A stretch of DNA of 6,460 nt. Source: an uncultured Atopobiaceae bacterium (GTDB lineage Bacteria > Actinomycetota > Coriobacteriia > Coriobacteriales > Atopobiaceae). The notes under the pieces are model-generated. The model had not been told where the DNA came from, did no database searches, and saw only the letters and a list, made by a program, of their open reading frames with translations. Shown here one piece after another: positions 1-6,190 of this stretch; the stretch's first letter is position 1; each line of letters opens with the position of its first letter. The stretch lies in the NCBI GenBank assembly GCA_905235165.1, contig CAJOKK010000082.1:1-6460 (forward strand). The letters are read 5' to 3'. A program made the translations under genes and the position numbers.

Positions 1-2055
1 ATCTGGGCTAACTACAAGGTAGAGGGCACAGAGCAGAAGAGCGACTGGCAAGATGCCAGCGCCGACATGCTTGGGGCCATGACGCTCAACCTCATCGGCA
101 AAGAGCACGTCGTTGAACTGCGGGGTGAAGGCGGGCTGGTGGTCTCCGAAGAAGATGACAACCACGCGCTGGTTGAGCTTCTTCAGCTTGGTGAGGAAGT
201 CCTTGAGGTCCTCGTCGGAGGCATTGATGCAGGCAAGGTACTCGTTGAGGGAATCAACGTCCTCCTGAGTGACGATTGGCTGCTCCGGGTCCGTGACGGT
301 CTCAGGGTCGGTGACGATTGAGTTGCCGTTGGCATCCTTGGGTTCGTAGTTGAGCTGCTTGTCGGCTGGGGTGGTGCCGAGGTTGTAGCTTCCGTGATTC
401 TGCATCGTGACGTCAAAGATGAACTGTGGCTTGGGGTTGGCCTTGAGAAGCTCGATGACCTTGTCGTAGGTTGCCCCGTCAGTTGCGCCCATGTGCAGTT
501 GGGGGGCGTTCTGGAAGGAGTCGATGTCGATGAAATCGTCGAAGCCCATGGTGTGATAGACGACGTCACGGTTCCAGTTGGTCGCAAGGTTGGGGTGGAT
601 GGCGTGCGTGGCATAGCCGAGCGACTCGAGCTGCTCGATGAGGTTGTCTCCGGTCATCGGGTAGGTGACGTAGGGGTACTTGCCGGCTCCCACGAAGGCG
701 TAGTTGTTACCGGTGAGGGCTTCGAACTCGGTGTTGCAGGTGCCTCCGCCGATGACGGATACCGCAAGGTTGCCGCGAACGATCGCGTCGTCTATGCCCT
801 TGAAGTAGCTGGGACCCTCATAGCCACAGCCCAGTCCGTCGAAGATCGAGAGGTCGGCGAACGACTCATTGAGCACCATGACAATGCTGGGCGGATAGGC
901 GTGGAACTGCTTGTTTGCCGCCTTTCTCTGCTCCGTGGTGGTCACGTCATCCTCAAAGCGGTCAACGAGCTGCGTCTGCAAGCTCGAGGCCTTCGTGCGC
1001 GAGTAGCCCTTGGGAACGGAGATGGGGAAGTCTTGGGCGGCCGCGACGAATCCCGTGAGGAATCCATCGCTTTTGTAGGACTCGAGCGACTTGGCGTAGT
1101 CCATGGGAATGCCAAGGCGGTGGATGTAGTTGGGCTGCATCATGCTGACGACGCCGACAAGGGCGAAGGCCACGCCGAGGACGATGTTGGTTCCGACGCG
1201 CAGAATCGCATGTCGCCGCGCGTAGATCTTATCGCGCTTACGTTCGCGCTTGCGGTCGTCTGCGCTCAGGTGTTCCGAGCGATGTGGGGCTGGCTCTGGA
1301 TCGTCGGAATGCTGCATCATCGGCGGATTGCCGATGAGCGAAAAGGCAAGCAGGGAGATGCAGGCTGCACCTGGTCCGAGGAGTCCTCGACCGTCAAGGA
1401 TGAAGGAGTAGCCCTCTCGCACCTTGAGGGCCGTGGGCATGGCAAGCAGGTCACTCGGAAGTATGGCAACCCCCTTGAACTTGGCGAGGAAGTATTGGCA
1501 GACGCCTGCGAATCCCGCGAGCAGCACCAGGGTCCACACGAAGGTGGCCTTGCGCTGGGCGAGAAAGTAGAAGGAGAGGGTAAAGCAGGTGATGAGTCCC
1601 AGCTCGATGAAGAAGCACTTCGGGATGAGCAGGGGGAAGGTGGTGTTCCAAGAAAGCTCGAGGGTGAGCATCATGAAGATAATGCCAATCCCGAGTGCGA
1701 TGAAATCGCGAATGCGTGACGCTCGACCTCCGCGCAGGGCGATGCGTCCGCGAATGGCATCTCGGTTGGCAGCGGCGATTCCGCAGACGACGGCAAGGAC
1801 GGTAAAGGCAATCAGCGGCCAGGCATGGTCTGAATAGCCTCCAAAGCCGGTCAAGAAGCAGAGGCAGCCGAGCGCGAGGGCCATGGGCGCGGGCCAGGCG
1901 CTTGAGGTTGACGAGGGCCCGTCGCTGCCGTATTCGTTTGTCGAGAAGCCGACTGATGCGACGGCGATGCCGATAAATCCAGAGAGCGGTATCGCCGGGT
2001 ACCAATGTGGCGAGGAGAAGAAGCTCTTGAGGAGCTCGAAGAAGCTACCGGTCAT
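1..2055 (-). CDS. LTA synthase family phosphoglycerol transferase (sulfatase fold), partial at left edge
   Basis: Membrane enzyme that moves glycerol-phosphate-type groups onto an extracellular glycan or lipid acceptor; the exact polymer cannot be told. The frame is open for 685 codons and has no stop before the edge. Start is ATG at 2055: an in-frame TGA lies three codons upstream, and GAGGA precedes it with a short 3-nt gap. About eight hydrophobic segments occupy residues 19-306, followed by an extracellular catalytic domain. Metal and catalytic residues match LtaS: E397 (LNESF), T439 (GGGTCNTEFEALTG), W494/R496 (NWNRD), H554 (QNHGSY), and D638/H639 (FGDHQP). Their spacing follows S. aureus LtaS (E255, T300, W354/R356, H416, D475/H476), except for about 25 extra residues between H554 and D638, rich in D, P and T. 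Residues beyond about 660 do not look like the family, and the opposite strand there does (see findings). Family call is firm; substrate is unknown. Confidence 0.93.
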   Translation of the reverse strand, partial: MTGSFFELLKSFFSSPHWYPAIPLSGFIGIAVASVGFSTNEYGSDGPSSTSSAWPAPMALALGCLCFLTGFGGYSDHAWPLIAFTVLAVVCGIAAANRDAIRGRIALRGGRASRIRDFIALGIGIIFMMLTLELSWNTTFPLLIPKCFFIELGLITCFTLSFYFLAQRKATFVWTLVLLAGFAGVCQYFLAKFKGVAILPSDLLAMPTALKVREGYSFILDGRGLLGPGAACISLLAFSLIGNPPMMQHSDDPEPAPHRSEHLSADDRKRERKRDKIYARRHAILRVGTNIVLGVAFALVGVVSMMQPNYIHRLGIPMDYAKSLESYKSDGFLTGFVAAAQDFPISVPKGYSRTKASSLQTQLVDRFEDDVTTTEQRKAANKQFHAYPPSIVMVLNESFADLSIFDGLGCGYEGPSYFKGIDDAIVRGNLAVSVIGGGTCNTEFEALTGNNYAFVGAGKYPYVTYPMTGDNLIEQLESLGYATHAIHPNLATNWNRDVVYHTMGFDDFIDIDSFQNAPQLHMGATDGATYDKVIELLKANPKPQFIFDVTMQNHGSYNLGTTPADKQLNYEPKDANGNSIVTDPETVTDPEQPIVTQEDVDSLNEYLACINASDEDLKDFLTKLKKLNQRVVVIFFGDHQPAFTPQFNDVLFADEVERHGPKHVGAGILPVALLLCALYLVVSPD

Positions 2056-2058
2056 TAG

Positions 2059-2133
2059 TCCTCAGTTCTATATAGGGAGAAGCGCGTGATGGTGCGCTGG
2101 GGTATACGTACCTAGGCAACTACCATACCGCAA
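2059..2133 (-). promoter_or_regulatory. Possible promoter and RBS of the LTA synthase gene
   Basis: On the minus strand TTGCGG (2133-2128) is followed after 17 nt by TACGTA (2110-2105), a loose sigma-70-like pair about 50 nt before the ATG. The ribosome site is GAGGA (2063-2059), close to the start. The match to consensus is weak, so the promoter is a guess; the RBS is more secure. Confidence 0.3.
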
Positions 2134-2218
2134 TTGTCCTGAGGTCTCTTTCGGGTTGGCCTTGAGGTGGGGGTCGTATGGTTGGCCTGCCTTTGTGCAT
2201 ACTTTTGATTTTGTGCGA

Positions 2219-2237
2219 TAGCGGTTTCTATCCGCTA
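2219..2237. promoter_or_regulatory. Dyad-symmetric site, possible operator or hairpin
   Basis: TAGCGG and CCGCTA form a perfect 6-bp inverted repeat around a 7-nt centre. It lies about 137 bp before the SixA-like start and about 165 bp before the divergent LTA synthase start. It could be a repressor operator or an RNA hairpin in the SixA leader; the sequence alone does not decide. Confidence 0.3.
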
Positions 2238-2359
2238 GTATGTTTCCTTCCTGCCCCTCATCAGATGGGAGCGGCAGGTTTCTGCCTACTTGCGGTAGAG
2301 TCTTCGGATGGAAGGGACACCGCGGTTTAAGGCGGGTTTTGTTAGGCGTTTTGAGGCAC

Positions 2360-2364
2360 GGAGG
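2360..2364 (+). promoter_or_regulatory. RBS that fixes the SixA-like start
   Basis: GGAGG, 9 nt before the ATG at 2374. The upstream in-frame ATG at 2308 has no comparable site. Confidence 0.7.
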
Positions 2365-2373
2365 ATTTTGGTC

Positions 2374-2880
2374 ATGCTTCAGAGGTTGGTTTTGGTCAGG
2401 CATGGCGAGGCGGAGTTTCTCGCTCCAGACGGGATGGATGAAAACCGTCATCTAACGGGGCGCGGGCTTGTTGCGCTTGAGGCAGCCTATCCACAGACCT
2501 TTGAGCCTCTCGAAGGCTGCTCCAACATCCGCTTTTGGGTGAGCCCCGCCGTTCGTGCCTACCAGACGGCCCTCGTTATCGCAAACGTCTTGCGCTATGA
2601 TCGCGAAGATTTCGAGACACACGATTCGCTCTACATTCAGGATGAGGTGCTCTTTCTTGAAGAGCTCGATAAAGCGTTCGGTGAGCAGGGGGACAACGTT
2701 ACCCTAATTGCCGTGGGCCATGAGCCCTTCATGCGCCGCATGCTGCGTCAGATGACGGGGGAGGACAAGCCGTTTACGAGCGGCACGGTCGCCTCGATTG
2801 CCTTTGACGAGGGGGACATCGCCCACGCGAGGCTTGAATGGTACGTGATGGGCCCTGATGACGGGAACGCTCGCTACTAG
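2374..2880 (+). CDS. SixA-like histidine phosphatase family protein
   Basis: A 168-residue member of the histidine phosphatase (phosphoglycerate mutase-like) superfamily, of the short SixA type. SixA removes phosphate from phosphohistidine in signalling proteins; other small members act on metabolites, and the substrate here is unknown. It is cytoplasmic, with no signal peptide or membrane segment. The RHG signature is LVRHGEAE with R9 and catalytic H10, the second arginine is R61 in SPAVRAYQTA, and the second histidine is H116 in VGHEPFMRRML. All four phosphate-pocket residues are present and the length fits SixA (about 160). I chose ATG at 2374 because GGAGG (2360-2364) sits 9 nt upstream and the RHG then falls at the expected N-terminal position; the in-frame ATG at 2308 would add 22 unlikely residues. 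It is divergent from the LTA synthase gene and is followed, 8 bp after its stop, by the first repeat copy. Confidence 0.9.
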   Translation: MLQRLVLVRHGEAEFLAPDGMDENRHLTGRGLVALEAAYPQTFEPLEGCSNIRFWVSPAVRAYQTALVIANVLRYDREDFETHDSLYIQDEVLFLEELDKAFGEQGDNVTLIAVGHEPFMRRMLRQMTGEDKPFTSGTVASIAFDEGDIAHARLEWYVMGPDDGNARY

Positions 2881-2888
2881 CGTCGCAT

Positions 2889-2939
2889 CCCCCTACCAAA
2901 TCGTGACATTTCCGGGCTGTTTTTGTCACAAAATGGCTG
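2889..2939 (+). repeat. Convergent-junction hairpin repeat, copy 1
   Basis: A run of five C, then a 47-bp unit beginning CTACCAAATCGTGACA and ending TGTCACAAAATGGCTG. The arms CCAAATCGTGACA (2896-2908) and TGTCACAAAATGG (2924-2936) pair at 10 of 13 positions, with a perfect GTGACA/TGTCAC core around a 15-nt loop that contains CCGGGCTG. It begins 8 bp after the SixA-like stop. Copies 2 and 3 are in the same orientation and nearly identical. No T-tract follows, so it is not a textbook intrinsic terminator. It may be a dispersed REP/BIME-like or MITE-like element. Confidence 0.9.
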
Positions 2940-2966
2940 GTTGAAAGCCAGATGTGGCTGGGTGAA

Positions 2967-3017
2967 CCCCCAACCAAATCGTGACATTTCCGGGCTGATT
3001 TTGTCACAAAATGGCTG
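2967..3017 (+). repeat. Convergent-junction hairpin repeat, copy 2
   Basis: Exactly 78 bp downstream of copy 1. It differs from copy 1 at two bases: A for T at 2972 (before the left arm) and A for T at 2998 (in the loop). The arms are unchanged. The 27 bp between the copies include a small hairpin, AGCCA/TGGCT (2946-2959). Confidence 0.9.
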
Positions 3018-3024
3018 AGGGGTT

Positions 3025-3062
3025 GTAGCTGGGAGTGACGGCTACGGCCCTTTTGTCAGGGC
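3025..3062. terminator. Possible 3'-end hairpins of the Nif11-type gene
   Basis: Two short stems lie just past the minus-strand stop: GCCCT/AGGGC (3047-3051 with 3058-3062, 6-nt loop) and GTAGC/GCTAC (3025-3029 with 3041-3045). They could slow or end transcription from the right. Neither has a clear U-tract, so this is weak. Confidence 0.25.
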
Positions 3063-3074
3063 ATGTCGACTCAA

Positions 3075-3335
3075 CTAGTCTTCCGAGAAGGTCTTGCCGC
3101 AGTTCCTACACTCGAAAAACGGGCGGCAGTCATCACCAACACCGCCAACGCGCGTATCCGTACTGCCGCAGTACGGACATACGCGAGGCTTCTTATCGGG
3201 GCCCGTTGTCTCGTTCCAAGCCCCGCCGGAGATTTGCTCGAGCTCGCCTTCGGACAGCTCGTACCCAGCCTCGCGAGCACGCTCCAGGATCTCATCGGGC
3301 GTAGCGTTTTCGCCGACGGTCTTCCTGGCATCCAT
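3075..3335 (-). CDS. Nif11-like leader peptide joined to a C-terminal zinc ribbon
   Basis: An 86-residue protein in two parts. Residues 11-38 (ATPDEILERAREAGYELS, then EGELEQISGG) have the amphipathic pattern and terminal double glycine (G37-G38) of the Nif11-like leader family, which in known systems guides modification and is cut off after GG during export of ribosomal peptide natural products. The remaining 48 residues are not a typical bacteriocin core: CPYCGS (C53, C56) and ECRNCGKTF (C76, C79) form a zinc-ribbon pattern, with an extra C70. Start is ATG at 3335, with AAAGGA (3349-3344) 8 nt upstream; an ATG four codons earlier lies on top of that site, and longer versions add unlike sequence. 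No modification enzyme or exporter is visible nearby. It may be a RiPP precursor, or a small metal-binding protein that uses a leader-like helix. The domain pattern is clear; the role is unknown. Confidence 0.85.
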   Translation of the reverse strand: MDARKTVGENATPDEILERAREAGYELSEGELEQISGGAWNETTGPDKKPRVCPYCGSTDTRVGGVGDDCRPFFECRNCGKTFSED

Positions 3336-3493
3336 GAGCCTCATCCTTTCCGAACATCGCCGCATTCTCGTCATCGGTTCCGTTTCTTCTGAGTATACGG
3401 TGCCGAGGGCCACTCTATCCCGGGTGAACAGGGCAACGCTGCCTGCTCATCTTTCACGTACCGTTCTGACCGAGGCAATTTAATTTCATTGTT

Positions 3494-3499
3494 TATAAT
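3494..3499 (+). promoter_or_regulatory. -10 box of the C1 protease promoter
   Basis: A perfect TATAAT within an AT-rich stretch, 48 nt before the ATG at 3548. No clear -35 box lies 16-18 nt upstream; TTCTGA (3464-3469) is too far away. It may need an activator or another sigma factor. Confidence 0.5.
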
Positions 3500-3532
3500 C
3501 GAGGAGACTGACGCCCATAACTACAAATTAGT

Positions 3533-3538
3533 GGAGGA
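3533..3538 (+). promoter_or_regulatory. RBS that fixes the C1 protease start
   Basis: GGAGGA ends 9 nt before the ATG at 3548. The earlier in-frame ATG at 3539 abuts it directly and is too close to be used. Confidence 0.75.
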
Positions 3539-3547
3539 ATGATAGCT

Positions 3548-6139
3548 ATGAAGAGGGTCATGGCGATTCTTCTCGGTGCGAGTCTTGCCTTTGGCATGTG
3601 CCCCGCGGCGCGCGTTGCCCGCGCGGAAGAGGAGGTTGTGGAGAAGGGCCAGGCGGACATGCCCACCGTGTTCCTGCAATCCGACACGGGCTTGCCTGCT
3701 AGGCTCGACCTGCGCGACCGCGGCGTCGTCACGCCCGTCAAGTCGCAGCAACCCTTTGGGGACTGTTGGGCATTTGGCGCCATCGCCGCTGCGGAGACTT
3801 CGATTCTCACCGCGATGGACTCCACGTATGCGCAGACCGGGCTCGACCTTTCCGAGCGCCACCTTGCATGGTATGTCACCAACCCCGTGACGGAGGCGGT
3901 CTCCAAGTCGCAGGCGGGAGAGGGCCTCTACGTGTACAACACCGAAGTCGGTGCCAACCACGTCTTCGACTTCGGTGGCAGGGAGCAATGCGCCGCGACC
4001 CTCTTTGCGCAGGGAATCGGTCCCGTGCCCGAGAGCGAGTATCCCTACCGGGGCGCTAGCGGCACACTTGCCTCCGAAGATCTTATCGCGAACGGGGAGG
4101 CCTACATCAAACTTAGGGCCGCCTACTACAAGTCTGTCTACGGGTTCTTCAGTGACGATGAGGCGCGGGCCCATGCCGAGCGGGACTATGACTATTACCT
4201 CAAGAGGTACCAGCAGTACGATGCATACAGTCCCATCGACGACTGGTCCATCTCTGAGCCGGACGAGCCCGGTTCGGGCAGGCTCAGGGGCTCGGCCTAC
4301 ACGCTTACCGACAACAACGTCTTTAACTATTGGGCACGAGTAAAGGACGGAGAGCTTGATTCTGTGGATCATTTCCACAGGCAGCCGTTGTACAAGAGGG
4401 GCAACTACATTCTCTGGCAGGACAGCATCGACCAAATCAAGAGGGAACTCTACGAGGGCCGTGGCATTTCGGTGGGCATAACCATCGGTGGCGACGCCCT
4501 GAACGAAGACACCTGGTCGCAGTATGACAAGAATCCAAAAATGAGCGCGGACCATATCGTCTGTATCGTGGGGTGGGACGATGACTACGACGCGTCCAAC
4601 TTTACGGACACCCCTCCCGGCAACGGCGCTTGGATCGCCAGGAACAGCTGGGGTTCCGAGACCGATGCGGTCCCGGGTGGTCTTACCGCGTCGGACGGCA
4701 CGACAAAGGACGCCCATGCCTCCGACTGGGGCATCGTGGACGAGAGCGGCAAGCACACGGGGTACTTCTACCTCTCGTACTACGACGGAACCATTATCGC
4801 CCCCGAGGCCTATTCGTTTAGGATCGAGCCCAACAATGACCAGCGGGACGCCCTGCAGCTCGACTATCTTCCCGCTTCTGTTGCCGAGTACTTCCATGAG
4901 GACGAGAATCCCTCGTGGGAGGGCAACGTCTTTACGCTGGAAAAGGACATGCGCATCGACGAGGTAGCCACGCGCATTAGGCTGACCGACGAGGCACCCA
5001 TCCAAGGCTTCACGTGCACGTTCGACCTCTACAAGTTGCGCGAGGGCGCGGCCAGGCCGGACGACGGGACACTTGTGTCCACGGTCACGCGAACGTTCCA
5101 GAACCAGGGATACCACCGCACGGCGCTCGACGCCCCCATATACCTCAAGGCGGGCGACCGCCTGGGCATCGTGGTGCAGCAAGCCCACGTCGCCGATGAT
5201 GGGGTCACGTTGTACGGCTTCGAGGCGCAGGAGTGCGACAACTACCGCGCGATTCCCAGGGATCCCGTCTACGGTAAGGAAATTGTCAACGAGGGCGAGA
5301 GCTTCTTCAACATCGAGGGCGTCACCAACAAGGAGGAAGGATCCGACGACGGCTGGCTCGACGTCATGGATCCTCTCTCGAAGGAGATGCTGCTGTACCT
5401 CAAGCCCGAGCTCGCCGACAACTCTGACCTGCTGGACTATTACGTCAGTACCTACTGTGGAAAGCCGATACAGCAGTTCTTCCACATGGACAACTTTTCC
5501 ATCAAGGCCTTCGGCGACCCGGCCTCGCTCGAGCGTGTGCCTGCGGTCGCGCCCACCTGCGAAGAGGCTGGCTCGGTCGAATGCTGGCGCGACCCTGAGA
5601 CCGGCGCCACGTACGCCGACGAGGTCGGCACGGAGGTCCTGGGGGACCTCTCGGTCGCGGCCCTTGGCCACCAGTGGGGTGACGTGTCCTACGCGTGGTC
5701 GACGGACCTCGGTGCCTGCACCGCCACGCGGGTCTGTGCGCGTGACGGCAGCCACGTGGAGACGGCGGAGGCCGAGCTTGCCTCCGAAGTAACTAAGCAG
5801 CCGACCGAGAAGGACCCGGGCGAGCGCACGTATACGGCCACGTTCGGCGTGGACTGGGCGGAGACGCAGACGAGAGTCGAGAAGATCCCGGCCACGGGTG
5901 CCTCAGGCGACCCCGTCGAAACGAAGAAACAGAGCGAGCCCAGCGGGAACGGGTCCAGCGGGAACGGGTCCACCGGCACGAGCGGCCTCGCACGCAAGGT
6001 GAACGGTTCTGCCAGCACGGGCGGCCTCGTACGTACGGGAGATGAGGGAGCCGGTCCGGCCGGGATGCTGGCGCTTTTGGGCTTCGGCGCACTGCTCGCC
6101 GGAGTCTTGCTTCGAAGGGTGAGACGCCAGCCGAGCTAG
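3548..6139 (+). CDS. Secreted, probably wall-anchored C1A (papain-family) cysteine protease with lectin-like region
   Basis: An 863-residue extracellular protease. Residues 1-26 are a signal peptide (MKRV, hydrophobic core, cleavage after ARA). The papain domain begins at about residue 53 (ARLDLRDRGVVTPVKSQ): oxyanion Q67, nucleophile C73 in GDCWAFGA, H336 in DHIVCIVGWDDDY, and N366 in ARNSWGS. The Cys-to-His gap of 263 is about twice that of papain (C25 to H159) because of a long, tyrosine- and charge-rich insert. Residues about 405-655 (from GYFYLSYYDG) resemble the lectin-like domain that follows C1 domains in bacterial surface proteases. Residues about 660-780 are a cell-wall-type module with C671, C679 and an ALGHQWG turn. 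Then come a Gly/Ser linker (SGNGS twice), LVRTG (827-831), a hydrophobic segment (about 838-855) and an RRVRR tail, which is the layout of a sortase signal with V in place of the usual P. The start is set by GGAGGA. It is divergent from the Nif11-type gene. Substrate is unknown. Confidence 0.93.
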   Translation: MKRVMAILLGASLAFGMCPAARVARAEEEVVEKGQADMPTVFLQSDTGLPARLDLRDRGVVTPVKSQQPFGDCWAFGAIAAAETSILTAMDSTYAQTGLDLSERHLAWYVTNPVTEAVSKSQAGEGLYVYNTEVGANHVFDFGGREQCAATLFAQGIGPVPESEYPYRGASGTLASEDLIANGEAYIKLRAAYYKSVYGFFSDDEARAHAERDYDYYLKRYQQYDAYSPIDDWSISEPDEPGSGRLRGSAYTLTDNNVFNYWARVKDGELDSVDHFHRQPLYKRGNYILWQDSIDQIKRELYEGRGISVGITIGGDALNEDTWSQYDKNPKMSADHIVCIVGWDDDYDASNFTDTPPGNGAWIARNSWGSETDAVPGGLTASDGTTKDAHASDWGIVDESGKHTGYFYLSYYDGTIIAPEAYSFRIEPNNDQRDALQLDYLPASVAEYFHEDENPSWEGNVFTLEKDMRIDEVATRIRLTDEAPIQGFTCTFDLYKLREGAARPDDGTLVSTVTRTFQNQGYHRTALDAPIYLKAGDRLGIVVQQAHVADDGVTLYGFEAQECDNYRAIPRDPVYGKEIVNEGESFFNIEGVTNKEEGSDDGWLDVMDPLSKEMLLYLKPELADNSDLLDYYVSTYCGKPIQQFFHMDNFSIKAFGDPASLERVPAVAPTCEEAGSVECWRDPETGATYADEVGTEVLGDLSVAALGHQWGDVSYAWSTDLGACTATRVCARDGSHVETAEAELASEVTKQPTEKDPGERTYTATFGVDWAETQTRVEKIPATGASGDPVETKKQSEPSGNGSSGNGSTGTSGLARKVNGSASTGGLVRTGDEGAGPAGMLALLGFGALLAGVLLRRVRRQPS
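5942..5971 (+). repeat. 15-bp tandem duplication in the protease linker
   Basis: AGCGGGAACGGGTCC occurs twice without change, in frame, giving SGNGS-SGNGS (residues 799-808). It lies in the flexible stalk before the wall-anchor signal, where copy number can change without harming the fold. Confidence 0.85.
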
Positions 6140-6143
6140 GGGA

Positions 6144-6157
6144 GCATCTTACGATGC
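6144..6157 (+). terminator. Small hairpin after the C1 protease stop
   Basis: GCATC-TTAC-GATGC, a 5-bp stem with a 4-nt loop, 4 nt after the stop codon. It is followed by G-rich DNA rather than a T-tract, so intrinsic termination is doubtful. Confidence 0.2.
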
Positions 6158-6190
6158 GGGGGGAAGGTCGGAGCACAAGGGACACCCCCT

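Larger units (their letters stand above)
2056..2373. other. Divergent intergenic region between LTA synthase and SixA-like genes
   Basis: This 318-bp stretch holds no credible gene; the open frames across it are uncharacteristic in composition and overlap the flanking genes. It must carry both divergent promoters. Visible structure: an inverted pair ACCATAC (2122-2128) and GTATGGT (2176-2182), a direct repeat GGTTGGCC (2154-2161 and 2180-2187), a direct repeat TTTGTGC (2192-2198 and 2210-2216), a 19-bp dyad at 2219-2237, and small hairpins at 2273-2286 (GGCAG/CTGCC) and 2286-2298 (CTAC/GTAG). None matches a riboswitch or RNA class that I recognise. Confidence 0.6.
3336..3547. promoter_or_regulatory. 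Divergent promoter region of Nif11-type and C1 protease genes
   Basis: These 212 bp separate the two head-to-head genes, so both must start here. The protease side is notably AT-rich (about 3477-3545) with a good -10 box. On the minus strand TATACT (3397-3392) could be the -10 box of the Nif11-type gene, about 57 nt before its start, but no good -35 partner is seen. No operator is recognised. Confidence 0.5.

Noticed and set aside
67..321. Independent 84-residue plus-strand gene at the left edge
   Set aside because: Only its first dozen residues (MLGAMTLNLIG) look familiar, and they continue the IWANY reading of an LTA synthase. The rest is antisense to the intact minus-strand gene, so an inversion junction explains it better.
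394..1719. 441-codon plus-strand open frame opposite the LTA synthase gene
   Set aside because: The minus strand holds an unbroken LTA synthase with all catalytic motifs; the plus-strand product has no recognisable family.
2068..2451. 127-codon minus-strand frame across the divergent region and the SixA-like 5' end
   Set aside because: It overlaps a real start region antisense, has low-complexity composition and shows no motif.
2774..3007. Small minus-strand proteins containing TKTARKCHDLV or TKSARKCHDLV (also at 5793-6227)
   Set aside because: These peptides are just the hairpin repeat read in one frame; the flanking parts are antisense to real genes.
2889..3017. CRISPR-like array from the repeated palindromes
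   Set aside because: Only two copies are adjacent, with one 27-bp gap and the third copy 3 kb away. There is no regular spacer series and no cas gene.
3035..3392. Overlapping plus-strand frames opposite the Nif11-type gene
   Set aside because: The minus strand encodes recognisable leader and zinc-ribbon motifs; the plus-strand products show none.
3075..3413. Longer form of the Nif11-type protein starting at 3413
   Set aside because: The added N-terminal 26 residues do not resemble a leader, while ATG 3335 has a well-spaced AAAGGA.
3521..5755. Long (744-codon) open frame on the minus strand opposite the C1 protease gene
   Set aside because: It is the antisense shadow of a clear papain-family gene in G+C-rich DNA, with no recognisable domain and no RBS evidence.
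5885..5899. IPATG (residues 780-784 of the C1 protease) as the sortase cleavage site
   Set aside because: It lies over 50 residues before the hydrophobic segment, whereas LVRTG (827-831) is at the expected distance.
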